A DNA stretch of 51,463 nucleotides from Dehalococcoidia bacterium (GCA_022825745.1 JAJDWF010000103.1:1-51463); one strand, 5' to 3'. Shown: positions 31,817-43,115, counted from the first letter of the stretch. Notes: generated by a model not told the origin, from the sequence alone. Program-made: numbers and translations.

Positions 31817-31859
31817 CCGCCGTTGCTGGTATGATATTGACGATCGAAGGTAACTGACC

Positions 31860-32399
31860 ATGCTGGAAAGTCTGAAAGGAATGATGCTCACGTTGGCGTC
31901 CACGGTCACCGGTCTCCGGCGGCCGGTAACCCAGCAGTACCCCAAGCAGGCGACGCCGGTCAAACCGCGCTTCATGGGCTTTCCGGCGCTGACGTGGGAC
32001 GGCGAGATCAGCGAACCCTACTGCACCGGTTGCATGGTTTGCATCCGCAACTGTCCCACGCAGTGCATGTCGGCCAGCATGATGGACAACCCCAAGCACG
32101 CCGACGGGGACAGCAGCCGGCGCAAGATCGTCGATTACTTTGAAATCAACCTCAACCGTTGTATATTGTGCGGAATTTGCGTTGAGTACTGCAATTTCGA
32201 CGCCATAGTTATGAGCCACGAACACGAGATGAGCACCTACGCTCGCAACGGGGACCGGGTGGACCTGCCCGCGCTGCTGGAAATCGGCAAGAAATACCAG
32301 GACGCTACCGACTGGATTCCCCCTACCGTGTTGGCCAAACAAAAAGCCGACGCCGCGAAAGCCGCTGCGGGAGAACCCGCTGAGGCGTCCGACAACTAA
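31860..32399 (+). CDS. nuoI: NADH-quinone oxidoreductase subunit I (NuoI)
   Basis: 179 residues. Two [4Fe-4S] motifs are visible: CTGCMVCIRNCPTQC and CILCGICVEYCNFDA. The second has Asn instead of the usual Pro after its fourth cysteine. It carries electrons toward NuoB. The Ala/Glu-rich C-terminus (QKADAAKAAAGEPAEASDN) is a low-complexity tail. Confidence 0.95.
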   Translation: MLESLKGMMLTLASTVTGLRRPVTQQYPKQATPVKPRFMGFPALTWDGEISEPYCTGCMVCIRNCPTQCMSASMMDNPKHADGDSSRRKIVDYFEINLNRCILCGICVEYCNFDAIVMSHEHEMSTYARNGDRVDLPALLEIGKKYQDATDWIPPTVLAKQKADAAKAAAGEPAEASDN

Positions 32400-32431
32400 G
32401 CCGCCGTCCGGCCCGTCCACCGAGGATCAAA

Positions 32432-32737
32432 GTGCCCAGAGAAGACGAACGCTACCGCAACCTGTCGCCCCGGCACCCGCAGTACTGCACCTGCGTCGAG
32501 TGCGTGGAGAAGAGACTGCAGGGCAAAGACGATGGCCCGGTGGCGCGCGTCGGCGGACTGGTCGGTAAAATCGCCGGCAAGGCTGCCAAAGCCGGCAAGA
32601 TTGGCAAGGGCAAGAAACGCGGCAAGTCCGGGGGCTCCGGCAAAGCGCGTGGCCGCTCGCGCGCCGTGGGCGAACCGGTCCGCAAGCATAAAGCGGATTG
32701 CGAATGCGCGACCTGTACGCTCCTTAAGTCCATCTAG
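32432..32737 (+). CDS. small basic CxCxxC protein inside the nuo operon
   Basis: 101 residues, GTG start, 32 bp after nuoI and 37 bp before nuoJ. It has two near-symmetrical CxCxxC motifs, YCTCVECVEKRL near the N-terminus and DCECATCTLLKSI at the C-terminus. Between them is a Lys/Gly/Arg-rich low-complexity linker (KAGKIGKGKKRGKSGGSGKA). The six cysteines could bind zinc or an iron-sulfur cluster at one shared site. No family recognised. The position in the operon suggests a link with complex I, but this is inference. Confidence 0.65.
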   Translation: MPREDERYRNLSPRHPQYCTCVECVEKRLQGKDDGPVARVGGLVGKIAGKAAKAGKIGKGKKRGKSGGSGKARGRSRAVGEPVRKHKADCECATCTLLKSI

Positions 32738-32774
32738 CCGTCTGAGCCGCGAATCCGTTCTGGTTCTCCCGCCT

Positions 32775-33293
32775 ATGCAGCTTGCCCTGTTCATCATCGT
32801 GGCAATCTTCACCATCGGCGGCGCGTTAGGCGTGGTGGCCACTCGCAACGTAGTGCACGCGGCCCTGTTCCTGCTACTCTCCCTGTTGGGAGCCGCCGGC
32901 GCCTACCTGCTGTTGTTCGCCGAGTTCCTGGCGCTGGTGCAGGTGTTGATCTATGGCGGCGCGATCACCATCGTCGTGCTGTTTGCCGTGATGCTGACCC
33001 GCTCGTCCGAGTACCCACGCATCACCGACAACAAGCAGTGGCCACTGGCCTTGCTCACGGCGGCGGCGTTGTCCGGGGTGCTGGGAGCGGCGTTCTGGCT
33101 GGCCCCGGAGGTTGTTGCCGAACCGCAGGCGCCCGTCTTTAGCGACCTGGCGGCATCGCTGTTCACCAAGTGGGCCTTACCTTTTGAAATAGCCTCGCTG
33201 GTGCTCTTGGTTGCCCTCATCGGAGCAATCATCATCGCCCGCGCCCAGAACGTTGACGCACCCACCGATGCGTCGTCGGATGGCGAGGCGTAG
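32775..33293 (+). CDS. nuoJ: NADH-quinone oxidoreductase subunit J (NuoJ)
   Basis: 172 residues from the ATG at 32775. Five hydrophobic segments including GALGVVATRNVVHAALFLLL and the conserved FLALVQVLIYGGAITIVVLF. A membrane-arm subunit. The stop lies 6 bp before nuoK. Confidence 0.94.
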   Translation: MQLALFIIVAIFTIGGALGVVATRNVVHAALFLLLSLLGAAGAYLLLFAEFLALVQVLIYGGAITIVVLFAVMLTRSSEYPRITDNKQWPLALLTAAALSGVLGAAFWLAPEVVAEPQAPVFSDLAASLFTKWALPFEIASLVLLVALIGAIIIARAQNVDAPTDASSDGEA

Positions 33294-33299
33294 CCGCGC

Positions 33300-33620
33300 A
33301 TGGTTCCGCTGCTGTATTTCCAGCTTCTGGGGGCGGCCCTGTTCGGCATTGGCCTTTATGGGGTGCTGGCGCGCCGTAGCGCGGTCCTGATTGTCCTGTC
33401 CATCGAGTTGATGCTGAACGCGGTCAACATCAACCTGATTGCAGCGGCTTCTTACCTCAACGGCATCGGTCGATTCGATGCGTTTGACGGCCAGATAATC
33501 GCAATCTTCGTCATCACCGTGGCGGCTGCGGAGGTCGGCCTGGCCTTTGCCATCATCCTGCGGATGTACCGGAACCGCGGCACCGTCAACGTTGACGAAA
33601 TCAACATCCTGAAGTGGTGA
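33300..33620 (+). CDS. nuoK: NADH-quinone oxidoreductase subunit K (NuoK)
   Basis: 106 residues with three helices and the typical LIVLSIELMLNAVNINLIAA and AAAEVGLAFAIILRMYRNRG segments. These contain the two membrane glutamates of the proton channel. It is separated from nuoL by one base. Confidence 0.95.
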   Translation: MVPLLYFQLLGAALFGIGLYGVLARRSAVLIVLSIELMLNAVNINLIAAASYLNGIGRFDAFDGQIIAIFVITVAAAEVGLAFAIILRMYRNRGTVNVDEINILKW

Positions 33621-33621
33621 T

Positions 33622-35553
33622 ATGCCGCTGGCCTTTCTGATTCCCGTATTTTCGTTCGTCGCCTGTCCGCTGATTATACTGTTCCAGCGCTGGCTGCCCG
33701 GACGCGGCGCGCCGTTGGCCATCCTGGCTATCGGCGGCGGATTCGTCGTATGGGCGCTGGCCACTATCGGATTCCTGGGCGCATCACCGGATAACCCGGC
33801 TTGCGACGTGAGCGCTATCACTGGCGCGCTGACCTGCCATTTCAGCACCGATTGGTTCACGGCAGGCGTGCCCGGCAATGAAATCACCGACGTGATCCAT
33901 CTCGATTGGGGCATCCTGATAGACCCGCTGACCATCGTGCTGCTGGGCCTGATCACTTTCGTGGCCCTGGGCGTGCAGCTCTATTCCCTGGAGTACATGA
34001 AGGGCGATCCGCGGTTCGGCTGGTACTACGCCTGGCAGGCGTTGTTCGTAGCCGCGATGTTGACGCTGGCGTTGGCCGACAACTTCCTGTTGCTGTACAT
34101 TGCCTGGGAACTGGTGGGCCTGTGCTCTTACCTGCTGATTGGATTCTGGTTTGAGCAGCCGGGGCCGCGAGAGGCGGCGAAAAAAGCCTTCGTGGTAACG
34201 CGCATCGGCGACGTGGGCTTGCTGGTTGGCATCCTGCTGCTGTGGCTCAACGTGGGCAGTTTCAGCATGACCGACGCATTCGCCGCCGTTGCTGCCGGCG
34301 AGCTGAGCAATGGTGTAATTACGGCCGTCGCCATCCTGCTGCTGTTGGGCGCAATGGGCAAGTCGGCGCAGTTCCCGTTCCACGTGTGGCTGCCGGATGC
34401 CATGGAGGGCCCCACGCCGGTCAGCGCGTTGATCCACGCTGCTACCATGGTTATCGCTGGCGTGTACCTGGTAGCGCGGGCCTATCCCATATTCGCCGCG
34501 TCTCCTGAGGCATTGCTGATTATCGCGATCATAGGAATCATCACCGCCCTGGGCGCGGCCACCATCGCCCTGGTGTCCACCGACCTGAAACGAATCCTCG
34601 CCTATTCCACCGTGTCCCACCTGGGCCTGATGATGCTGTCGCTGGGCGCGGGGGGCTGGATAGCTGCCGTTTTCCACCTGATGGCGCACGGCTTCGCAAA
34701 GGCGCTGCTGTTCCTGGGCGCGGGCAGCGTGATGCACGGCGTGGGTGCGCACGGCGACGTGGACATCCGCCGGGTTGGCGGACTCCGCCGCGCCATGCCG
34801 TTGACGGCGACGGCGTTCAGCATCGGCGCGCTGTCGCTGGGCGGCATTCCGATTCTGTCCGGCTTCTGGAGCAAAGACGAAATCCTGCTGTCCGTCTCTC
34901 ACCACCTGCCGGCCATCTTCATCGTTCTGGCGTTTTTGACGGCGTTCCTGAGCGCGCTGTACATGGCACGTGCCATGTTCGTCGTATTCTTCGGGTCGGA
35001 GGGAGAAGACAGCCACCACGCCCACGAGTCGCCGATTTTGATGACCGGGGTGCTGGCGGTGCTGGCGGTGCTGGCGGTCGGGTTCGGCTGGATCGCGTTC
35101 AACTGGCCGGGGGCTTTCGGCGGATTCGGCAGCTTTGTTTTCTACGACCACGCCGAGGGGTTCCACTTCAATCCCTTGATTGCCGGGCTGTCCGTCCTCC
35201 TTGCCGTCGCCGCGTTTGCGTTGGCGTGGCTGGTGTACGTGCGGCGGGGCTGGTCCCATGAGTCGTTGCGTGCCAGGTTCGCCCCGGTTTTGCGCGTCGT
35301 GGAGAACCGCTACTACGTCGATGAGACGTACCAGTGGGTTATTGACCGGGTGGTGCTGACGGTGTCGGCGGCGCTGGCGTTTTTCGACCGGGCGGTGGTC
35401 AACGACGTGGGAATCAACGGCCCGGGCGATGTGGTGCGCAGAGTCGGCGTAGCCCTGCGGCTGCACGTAACCGGGCACGTATATTCGTATGCGCTGGTGG
35501 TTGCCTTGGGCGTCATCGCGCTGGCGATTTTCTGGTGGCTGCGGTCAGCATAG
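33622..35553 (+). CDS. nuoL: NADH-quinone oxidoreductase subunit L (NuoL)
   Basis: 643 residues. An antiporter-like pump subunit with about 16 helices; the signatures are WELVGLCSYLLIGFWFEQPG, FPFHVWLPDAMEGPTPVSAL and STVSHLGLMMLSLGAGGW, and LSGFWSKDEILLS. The C-terminal part has the lateral-helix region. The extra loop with SHHAHESP is common in NuoL proteins. Confidence 0.96.
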   Translation: MPLAFLIPVFSFVACPLIILFQRWLPGRGAPLAILAIGGGFVVWALATIGFLGASPDNPACDVSAITGALTCHFSTDWFTAGVPGNEITDVIHLDWGILIDPLTIVLLGLITFVALGVQLYSLEYMKGDPRFGWYYAWQALFVAAMLTLALADNFLLLYIAWELVGLCSYLLIGFWFEQPGPREAAKKAFVVTRIGDVGLLVGILLLWLNVGSFSMTDAFAAVAAGELSNGVITAVAILLLLGAMGKSAQFPFHVWLPDAMEGPTPVSALIHAATMVIAGVYLVARAYPIFAASPEALLIIAIIGIITALGAATIALVSTDLKRILAYSTVSHLGLMMLSLGAGGWIAAVFHLMAHGFAKALLFLGAGSVMHGVGAHGDVDIRRVGGLRRAMPLTATAFSIGALSLGGIPILSGFWSKDEILLSVSHHLPAIFIVLAFLTAFLSALYMARAMFVVFFGSEGEDSHHAHESPILMTGVLAVLAVLAVGFGWIAFNWPGAFGGFGSFVFYDHAEGFHFNPLIAGLSVLLAVAAFALAWLVYVRRGWSHESLRARFAPVLRVVENRYYVDETYQWVIDRVVLTVSAALAFFDRAVVNDVGINGPGDVVRRVGVALRLHVTGHVYSYALVVALGVIALAIFWWLRSA

Positions 35554-35571
35554 GCCAGGGCGCTGCTGAGT

Positions 35572-37089
35572 ATGTGGGATAACTTCGACCAAGTATCGCT
35601 GCTGCTGCTCGTCCTCGTGCCGCTGGCCGGGGCCGTGCTGGCGATGTTCCTGCCCAAAGACCGGCCCCGGGACGCCTGGCAGTTCGCCATCTTCGTCGCG
35701 GCAATATGCTTCGTGCTGTCCGTAATCGTATTCCTCCGCTACGACTACGCGGCGGGCGGTGTGCAGCTCGCCCGCGAATACGACTGGATTGGCCACCCCC
35801 TCAACATAACGCTGGACCTCGGGCTGAACGGAATCGGCGCGCCGCTGGTGCTGCTCAACGGCATTGTGTTGCTGGGGGCGGTGCTGATTAGCCAGACCAT
35901 CACCCGGCGCAGTCGCGATTTCTTCGTGCTGCTGCTGGCGTTGGGATCCGGCGTGTTCGGCGTGTTCATCGTCCGCGACCTGTTCTTCCTGTTCTTCTTC
36001 TACGAGTTGGCTGTGTTGCCCATGTACCTGCTCATCGGAGTGTGGGGGAGCAGTACCGATTTCGGCACCTTCCTGCGCACGAAAGAGTACGGCGCGATGA
36101 AGCTGATGCTGGTGCTGGTGGCGGGCAGCGTGCTCATCTGGATCGGAATTCTGGCTTTGTACGTGGCGTCGTCAGAGTCCGGAGCGCCGACCTTCAACAT
36201 CGACGATCTCGCGCAGTTGCAGCAGGCCGGAGAGTTCTCCCGCACCCTGGAACTGTGGGTGTTCCCGCTGTTTGCCGTGGGGTTTGGCATCCTGGCCGGG
36301 CTGTGGCCTTTCCACACCTGGTCGCCCGACGGACACGTCGCCGCGCCTACCGGCGTCAGCATGCTCCACGCCGGGGTGCTGATGAAGCTGGGCGCGTTCG
36401 GCATAATCCAGGTCGGCATGATCCTGACGCCCACCGGCGCGGAAGTGTGGATGCCGGTGTTGATCGGTTTGGGCACCGTCAACGTAATCTATGGGGCAAT
36501 TTCGGCGCTGTCCCAGAACGACTTGAAGTACGTCATCGGGTATTCCAGCGTGAGCCACATGGGATACGTGCTGATGGGGATTGCCACGCTGCACCCGGTT
36601 GGTCTGGCCGGCGCGGTGTTGCAGATGTTCTCGCACGGCATCATGACGGCCCTCATGTTCGCCATGGTCGGGGCGATTTACGAGCGGTCACACATCCGCG
36701 ATTCGCTCATTCTCAATGGCCTCATCAAGCGCATGGGCGTGACCACGTTCTTCTTTGCCATCGCGGGCCTGGCGTCCCTGGGCCTGCCGGGGCTGAGCGG
36801 GTTCATCGCCGAGTTCATGGTGTTCACCGGAGCGTTCCGCACCTACCTGCCGCTGGCGGTGCTGGGGGTTATCGGCGCGGCCATTACCGCCGTGTATATC
36901 CTGCGCCTGCTGGCCCGCTCGTTCTTCGGCGAGGCGGACCCGCAGTGGGACCACCTGACCGACGCCAGCCCGGTTGAGAAGGGAGTGGGCGCGGCCTTTG
37001 TCATCATCCTGATTGCCGTGGGAGTCTGGCCGGCCCCGCTGCTCAACGTCATCAATACCGGCGTGGAAAGTGCATTGGCCGTGTTTTAA
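35572..37089 (+). CDS. nuoM: NADH-quinone oxidoreductase subunit M (NuoM)
   Basis: 505 residues. The second antiporter-like subunit: FFLFFFYELAVLPMYLLIGV, KEYGAMKLMLVLVAGS, LWPFHTWSPDGHVAAPTGVS and GYSSVSHMGYVLMGI. The proton-channel Glu and Lys are present in these segments. Confidence 0.96.
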   Translation: MWDNFDQVSLLLLVLVPLAGAVLAMFLPKDRPRDAWQFAIFVAAICFVLSVIVFLRYDYAAGGVQLAREYDWIGHPLNITLDLGLNGIGAPLVLLNGIVLLGAVLISQTITRRSRDFFVLLLALGSGVFGVFIVRDLFFLFFFYELAVLPMYLLIGVWGSSTDFGTFLRTKEYGAMKLMLVLVAGSVLIWIGILALYVASSESGAPTFNIDDLAQLQQAGEFSRTLELWVFPLFAVGFGILAGLWPFHTWSPDGHVAAPTGVSMLHAGVLMKLGAFGIIQVGMILTPTGAEVWMPVLIGLGTVNVIYGAISALSQNDLKYVIGYSSVSHMGYVLMGIATLHPVGLAGAVLQMFSHGIMTALMFAMVGAIYERSHIRDSLILNGLIKRMGVTTFFFAIAGLASLGLPGLSGFIAEFMVFTGAFRTYLPLAVLGVIGAAITAVYILRLLARSFFGEADPQWDHLTDASPVEKGVGAAFVIILIAVGVWPAPLLNVINTGVESALAVF

Positions 37090-37094
37090 CCGCT

Positions 37095-38651
<1,557 letters not shown>

Positions 38652-39241
38652 GTCGGGTCAGGCGGCGAGCGGTAGTTTGGGTTCATAGGCGGCTGCTCCT
38701 TTGAGGGGGTGGTTTCGATTCGGGTATCCAGTCTGCCAGAGGCGAGGTTTGCCAGGGTTTCGGTCGTTGTCAGCCCCACGGCCGGGGGTTACGCAACTAT
38801 TTGACCTACTTTTTCGTGTACTCGGTGCGCTGGGTGCGCACTTGCGCGCGGGCTCGGTTGGACCCGGGGGCACCAGTGGGGCACGCGCCGGTGAGGAGTG
38901 AGGTCTTTGAGCGGCGTTGGCCACCTGGGCCGGTTGCGATTTTGGGTTCTGACGGTTTGGCCGTGTACGACCGGACGGTTGGCTGGATTCACCTCTGGCT
39001 GGCTAATGACTGGATTTTGGTGTGCACATGGTTATTATGAACGGGCGTTCTGTGCCGGGTCAAGGGACGGGTGTCAGTTGTTTGCATTTTGGGTGGGATG
39101 GATCGATGGCCAGAGACCGGGACAGGCGTGATTGACAGATATTCGCGAGAGGGATAGTTTTGACCCTGCACTATGCGTATGATGGGTGAGTACCGGTCAT
39201 TGTCAAGGCGGTGCAGCCAGCGATAAGGAGGTATAGGGCCA
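38652..39241. other. 590-bp gene-poor stretch between nuoN and the LRR gene
   Basis: I see no supportable gene. The plus strand is G/T-rich. Near 38682-38700 the minus strand carries the leader AAGGAGCAGCCGCC followed by TATG, as before the hydrolase gene at 22982, but only a short uncharacteristic frame follows. It may be the remnant of a minus-strand gene. Regulatory sites for the LRR gene lie at its right end. Confidence 0.4.
39132..39160 (+). promoter_or_regulatory. promoter of the LRR lipoprotein gene
   Basis: TTGACA (39132-39137), a 17-bp spacer and TAGTTT (39155-39160). A strong Shine-Dalgarno AAGGAGG follows at 39225-39231, 10 nt before the GTG start. Confidence 0.45.
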
Positions 39242-41089
39242 GTGTCAGGGTTGGTTAAGGCGGCATTCTTGCTTGGGATGCTCTGTGCGTTGACGGTCTC
39301 GATGACCGGGTGCAGCACTCCTGCTGATACCAAACCCACACCGGTTGTGCCGCAAACCGCCAGAGCCATGCCACCGGCAGAACCTTTAACCGACACTACA
39401 GCGGCTAATGCAACGAAACTGACGCCCATACACGCCGCTGATCGGGCCGCGTTGGTAGCACTCTACAACGATACGAATGGCGCAAACTGGTACAACAACA
39501 CCAACTGGCTGAGTGATGCGCCGCTTGATGAATGGCAGGGTGTTACTACTAACGAAAATGGACGCGTTACCGAAATCGACTTGGCGAACAACCGGTTGAC
39601 TGGTGAATTACCGTCAGAATTAGGAAATCTGGCCAACCTAATTAAGCTCCATCTCGGGGGCAATCAGGTGACCGGGGAGATACCGCCCGAACTAGGCCGC
39701 ATTGCTAGATTGGAGTGGTTAAGTCTCAGCAACAACCAGTTGAAGGGCGAGATCCCCGCGGAGTTGGAAACCCTCGTGTATTTGACTAACTTACGGCTGA
39801 GTAGCAATCACCTAGCAGGATGCGTACCAGTAGTTTTGCATAACGTTGACGGCAATGATCTGGCGAAATTGAACCTGGAACCTTGTAACCAGGGAACGCC
39901 CCTTTTTGATTCCACTGACCGGGCAGCGTTGACAGCGCTTTATCACTCAACGAACGGCCCAAACTGGAAGAAAAACGACAATTGGCTGAGCGACGCGCCG
40001 CTCGACCAATGGCATGGCCTTACCGCTACCCTTGATGGCAGAGTCATTGAATTATTGCTTGCTGACAACCAGCTACGAGGAGCGATACCAGGAGAATTGG
40101 GCGATCTTGCTGATTTGCGGGTGCTAAACCTCGGGCGTAACCAGTTGACGGGGCAAATCCCGTCACAGTTAGGGAACCTCGCTAATCTGCAAGATTTGCG
40201 CCTAGATTTCAACCAACTGTCCGGCGATATACCGCCTGAGCTGGGCAACCTTGCCAATTTGGGAATGCCATGGATTGACGACTATGGGTTCGCGGTTGAT
40301 GAAGGCGGGTTGCATCTCAGTTGCAATCAGTTAACGGGAGAAATCCCTGAGGAATTAGGCAACCTAGCGAATCTACGGGTGTTATCCATAGGATCCGATT
40401 TTTGTGTGCTCAATCACACCGTTCAAAATCAGTTAGCCGGGGAAATACCGGTAGAGCTGGCGAACCTTTCCAATCTGAACCAGCTGGACCTAAGTGGCAA
40501 CCGATTGACAGGTGAGATACCAGCGGAATTGGGTGATCTCACCAACCTGAAAGGGCTAATCCTCAGTAGTAACCAGTTGGCTGGGGATATTCCAGCGGAG
40601 GTCGGTAGCCTCGTCAAGCTAGAGTGGTTGTATCTGGGTAATAACCAATTGACGGGGGAAATTTCAACGGAGTTGGGGAGCCTTTCCAACTTGGGACATT
40701 TGGACCTCAACGGCAACCTATTGGCAGGCGGAATACCGGCCGAACTGAGTAACCTCTCTACTCTAAGCGGATTGAATCTCGGCGGCAATCAATTAACGGG
40801 CGAGATACCCGCGTGGTTGGGCGACATCATCAATTTGGCGTCGCTAGACCTCAGCAAAAACCAGCTGACCGGGACAATCCCGGCGGAGTTGGGTAAGCGC
40901 ACTAGAATGGCAGTCCTTGATCTCAGCGACAACCAGTTGTCGGGTGAGATACCAGCGGAGTTAGGCAACCTGACTGGCTTGTTTGTTTTAAAAATTAGCG
41001 GTAACCAGCTGAGCGGGTGCGTGCCGACCGCATGGCAACGTGTTAGCAACAGCGATTTGACGGACTTGGGGTTGCCGTTCTGCGAGTAG
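39242..41089 (+). CDS. plant-type leucine-rich-repeat lipoprotein
   Basis: 615 residues, GTG start with AAGGAGG. A lipoprotein signal (LLGMLCALTVSMTGC, lipobox MTGC) predicts surface anchoring. Two LRR-N cap modules, DRAALVALYNDTNGANWYNN (about residue 67) and DRAALTALYHSTNGPNW (about 227), each start a run of 24-residue plant-type LRRs (LxxLxLxxNxLTGEIPxELGNL), more than a dozen in total. The last repeats end in a Cys-containing cap (SGCVPTAW). LRR proteins mediate protein or glycan binding. The gene is clearly lower in GC than its neighbours (near 50% by eye) and codon usage differs, suggesting horizontal transfer. Confidence 0.9.
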   Translation: MSGLVKAAFLLGMLCALTVSMTGCSTPADTKPTPVVPQTARAMPPAEPLTDTTAANATKLTPIHAADRAALVALYNDTNGANWYNNTNWLSDAPLDEWQGVTTNENGRVTEIDLANNRLTGELPSELGNLANLIKLHLGGNQVTGEIPPELGRIARLEWLSLSNNQLKGEIPAELETLVYLTNLRLSSNHLAGCVPVVLHNVDGNDLAKLNLEPCNQGTPLFDSTDRAALTALYHSTNGPNWKKNDNWLSDAPLDQWHGLTATLDGRVIELLLADNQLRGAIPGELGDLADLRVLNLGRNQLTGQIPSQLGNLANLQDLRLDFNQLSGDIPPELGNLANLGMPWIDDYGFAVDEGGLHLSCNQLTGEIPEELGNLANLRVLSIGSDFCVLNHTVQNQLAGEIPVELANLSNLNQLDLSGNRLTGEIPAELGDLTNLKGLILSSNQLAGDIPAEVGSLVKLEWLYLGNNQLTGEISTELGSLSNLGHLDLNGNLLAGGIPAELSNLSTLSGLNLGGNQLTGEIPAWLGDIINLASLDLSKNQLTGTIPAELGKRTRMAVLDLSDNQLSGEIPAELGNLTGLFVLKISGNQLSGCVPTAWQRVSNSDLTDLGLPFCE

Positions 41090-41149
41090 GCTGCCGCGCC
41101 GAGGCGTGTCGGCGTGTCGGCTTGTCGGGATGGTATCGTGGTACGCTAG

Positions 41150-41207
41150 ATGGCGCGTAGCAATGCGTGGCAGTCTGTATTTCCTCGAAAGCGGGAATGA
41201 CGGTTTA
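41150..41207 (+). repeat. R2- and R1-type repeat relics in tandem
   Basis: GGCGCGTAGCAATGCGTGGC (41154-41173) resembles the R2 family. Then TTCCTCGAAAGCGGGAATGA with CGGT (about 41181-41204) is a degenerate R1 in reverse orientation. They fill most of the 150 bp between the LRR gene and the LOG-like gene. Confidence 0.6.
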
Positions 41208-41240
41208 TCGTGTTTTCATTCAACGAGAGGCAAACGTTCG

Positions 41241-41771
41241 ATGATCATTGCAGTTATTGGGAATTTTGACCCGCCGGCTCATGTGTACGCGCTGGCGGAG
41301 GCGGTCGGCAAGGAGCTGGCGCGGCGGGGGGTTACGGTGGTTTGCGGAGGGCTTACCGGGGTGATGGAGGCGGTTTGCAAGGGGGCGAAGTCGGAGGGCG
41401 GGACCACCATCGGGATTCTGCCCAGCGGGTCGCCGCATACGGCCAACGAGTACGTGGATATTCCGGTGGCCACCAACATGGGCTACGCGCGGAACGTGGC
41501 AGTGGTCAGCACGGGGCGCGCGGCTATCGCCGTGGGCGGCGCGTTTGGCACGCTGTCGGAAATTGCCTACGCGCTCAGCTACGGCATTCCGGTGGTGTCG
41601 CTGAACAGTTGGCCGCTGACCGTGCGGGGCGACGGCCTGCCCGTGGGCGACGGCTACATCGTCGCCGATAACCCAGTTGACGCGGTGGACAAGGCCATCG
41701 CCGCCGCCGAAGCCCGCACCGAACCCACCGGGACCGTCGCGTTCTCGCAACCAATCAGCGGAGAAGCCTGA
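41241..41771 (+). CDS. TIGR00725/LOG-like Rossmann-fold protein
   Basis: 176 residues from the ATG at 41241. The family shares the nucleotide-binding fold of LOG phosphoribohydrolases and lysine-decarboxylase-like proteins: [36 protein letters not shown] and [20 protein letters not shown], the position of the catalytic Glu. The PGGxGTxxE hallmark is altered to [10 protein letters not shown], as in the TIGR00725 branch. Its stop overlaps the enolase start by one base (TGATG), so the two are translationally coupled. Confidence 0.85.
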   Translation: MIIAVIGNFDPPAHVYALAEAVGKELARRGVTVVCGGLTGVMEAVCKGAKSEGGTTIGILPSGSPHTANEYVDIPVATNMGYARNVAVVSTGRAAIAVGGAFGTLSEIAYALSYGIPVVSLNSWPLTVRGDGLPVGDGYIVADNPVDAVDKAIAAAEARTEPTGTVAFSQPISGEA

Positions 41772-43066
41772 TGCCTGAAACTACCATCGCGTCCATCACC
41801 GCCCGCGAAGCCCTGGACTCTCGCGGCAATCCTACCGTTGAGGCTGAAGTCGCCCTGTCCGACGGCAGCGTGGGGCTGTCGCTGGTCCCGTCCGGGGCGA
41901 GCACCGGCAGCTACGAAGCACTGGAGTTGAGGGACGGCGACGCGGCTCGGTTCGGCGGCAGCGGGACGCTCACCGCCGTTGCCAATGTGAACGACCGCAT
42001 CGCGCCGGCGCTGGCCGGCGTGTCGCCTTTTGAGCAGGCCGACGTTGACCGCCGGCTCAACGAACTGGACGGCACGGACGACAAGAGCGGACTGGGGGCC
42101 AACGCCGTCCTGGCGGTGTCTATGGCGGCGGCGCAGGCCGCGTCGTCGGCGCAAGGCGGCTCGCTGTGGCGGCATCTGTTGGCCGGAGGGGACGTGACCC
42201 TGCCCGTACCGCTGCTCAACATCCTCAACGGGGGACGGCACGCCTCCAACTCCGCCGACGTGCAGGAGTTCATGGTCGCGCCGGCCGGGTTTGACCGTTT
42301 CGCCGACGCGCTGCGGGCCGGCGTGGAGATTTACCAGTCACTGAAGTCCATACTGCGCCAGGGCGGACACAACCTGAACGTGGGCGACGAGGGCGGGTTC
42401 GCTCCATCCCTGCCGTCCAATCGTGACGCCATCGAGGTGGTTTTACAGGCCATCGAGACCGCCGGCTATCGGCCCGGCGAGCAGGTGCATATCGCGCTGG
42501 ACGTGGCGGCGTCGGAGCTATGGAACGCCGACGCTGGCCGCTACGACCTCGAGCGAGAGGGCGTGTCGCTGACGGCCGGCGAGTTGGTGGACCTGTACGC
42601 CGGGTGGTGTCGCGAATATCCCATCATCAGCATTGAGGACGGGCTGGACGAGGACGATTGGGACGGCTGGGCCGCCATGACCCGTCGGCTGGGCGGCTCC
42701 GTACAGTTGGTGGGCGACGACCTGCTGGTGACCAACATCGGGCGGTTGCAACGGGGCATCTCGGAGTCCGCCGGCAACGCCATCCTGCTCAAGCCCAACC
42801 AGATTGGCACGTTGACCGAAACCCGCGCCGCCCTGGACCTGGCTCGCAACTCCGGCTGGACGGCAGTGATGAGCCACCGCTCGGGCGAAACCGAGGACAC
42901 CACCATAGCCGACCTGGCCGTGGCGTGGAACGTGGGGCAGATCAAAACGGGGGCGCCGGCGCGCTCGGAGCGGGTCGCCAAGTACAACCGGCTGCTGCGT
43001 ATCGAGTCAGAGCTGGGCAGCGCGGCGCGGTACGCGGGGATGGAGGTGTACGCCGGGTTGGGGTGA
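41771..43066 (+). CDS. eno: enolase
   Basis: 431 residues. It interconverts 2-phosphoglycerate and phosphoenolpyruvate. Metal ligands and catalytic residues are visible: [42 protein letters not shown] (Asp/Glu ligands), [22 protein letters not shown] (catalytic Lys) and [19 protein letters not shown]. The sequence is somewhat divergent (FMVAPAGF for the usual FMIMPxG), but all active-site parts are there. It is coupled to the upstream LOG-like gene. Confidence 0.97.
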   Translation: MPETTIASITAREALDSRGNPTVEAEVALSDGSVGLSLVPSGASTGSYEALELRDGDAARFGGSGTLTAVANVNDRIAPALAGVSPFEQADVDRRLNELDGTDDKSGLGANAVLAVSMAAAQAASSAQGGSLWRHLLAGGDVTLPVPLLNILNGGRHASNSADVQEFMVAPAGFDRFADALRAGVEIYQSLKSILRQGGHNLNVGDEGGFAPSLPSNRDAIEVVLQAIETAGYRPGEQVHIALDVAASELWNADAGRYDLEREGVSLTAGELVDLYAGWCREYPIISIEDGLDEDDWDGWAAMTRRLGGSVQLVGDDLLVTNIGRLQRGISESAGNAILLKPNQIGTLTETRAALDLARNSGWTAVMSHRSGETEDTTIADLAVAWNVGQIKTGAPARSERVAKYNRLLRIESELGSAARYAGMEVYAGLG

Positions 43067-43115
43067 TGCCAGCGGATAGACTGCTTTGCCAAACCGTCCC
43101 GCCGTGCTTTTGCGG

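Noticed and set aside
33784-35478. Long minus-strand open frame of 564 codons opposite nuoL
   Set aside because: It mirrors the codon structure of a well-conserved membrane subunit; the product is Arg/Gln/His-rich without family motifs. The same holds for the long antisense frames over nuoH, nuoN, the DUF2298 gene and GAPDH.
38801-39040. 79-codon plus-strand frame after nuoN
   Set aside because: No Shine-Dalgarno, no recognisable motif, and strong G/T skew of the strand explains the open frame.
39242-41089. CRISPR array or tandem DNA repeat
   Set aside because: The roughly 72-bp periodicity is due to 24-residue leucine-rich repeats in one coding frame; DNA copies are not identical and there are no spacers.
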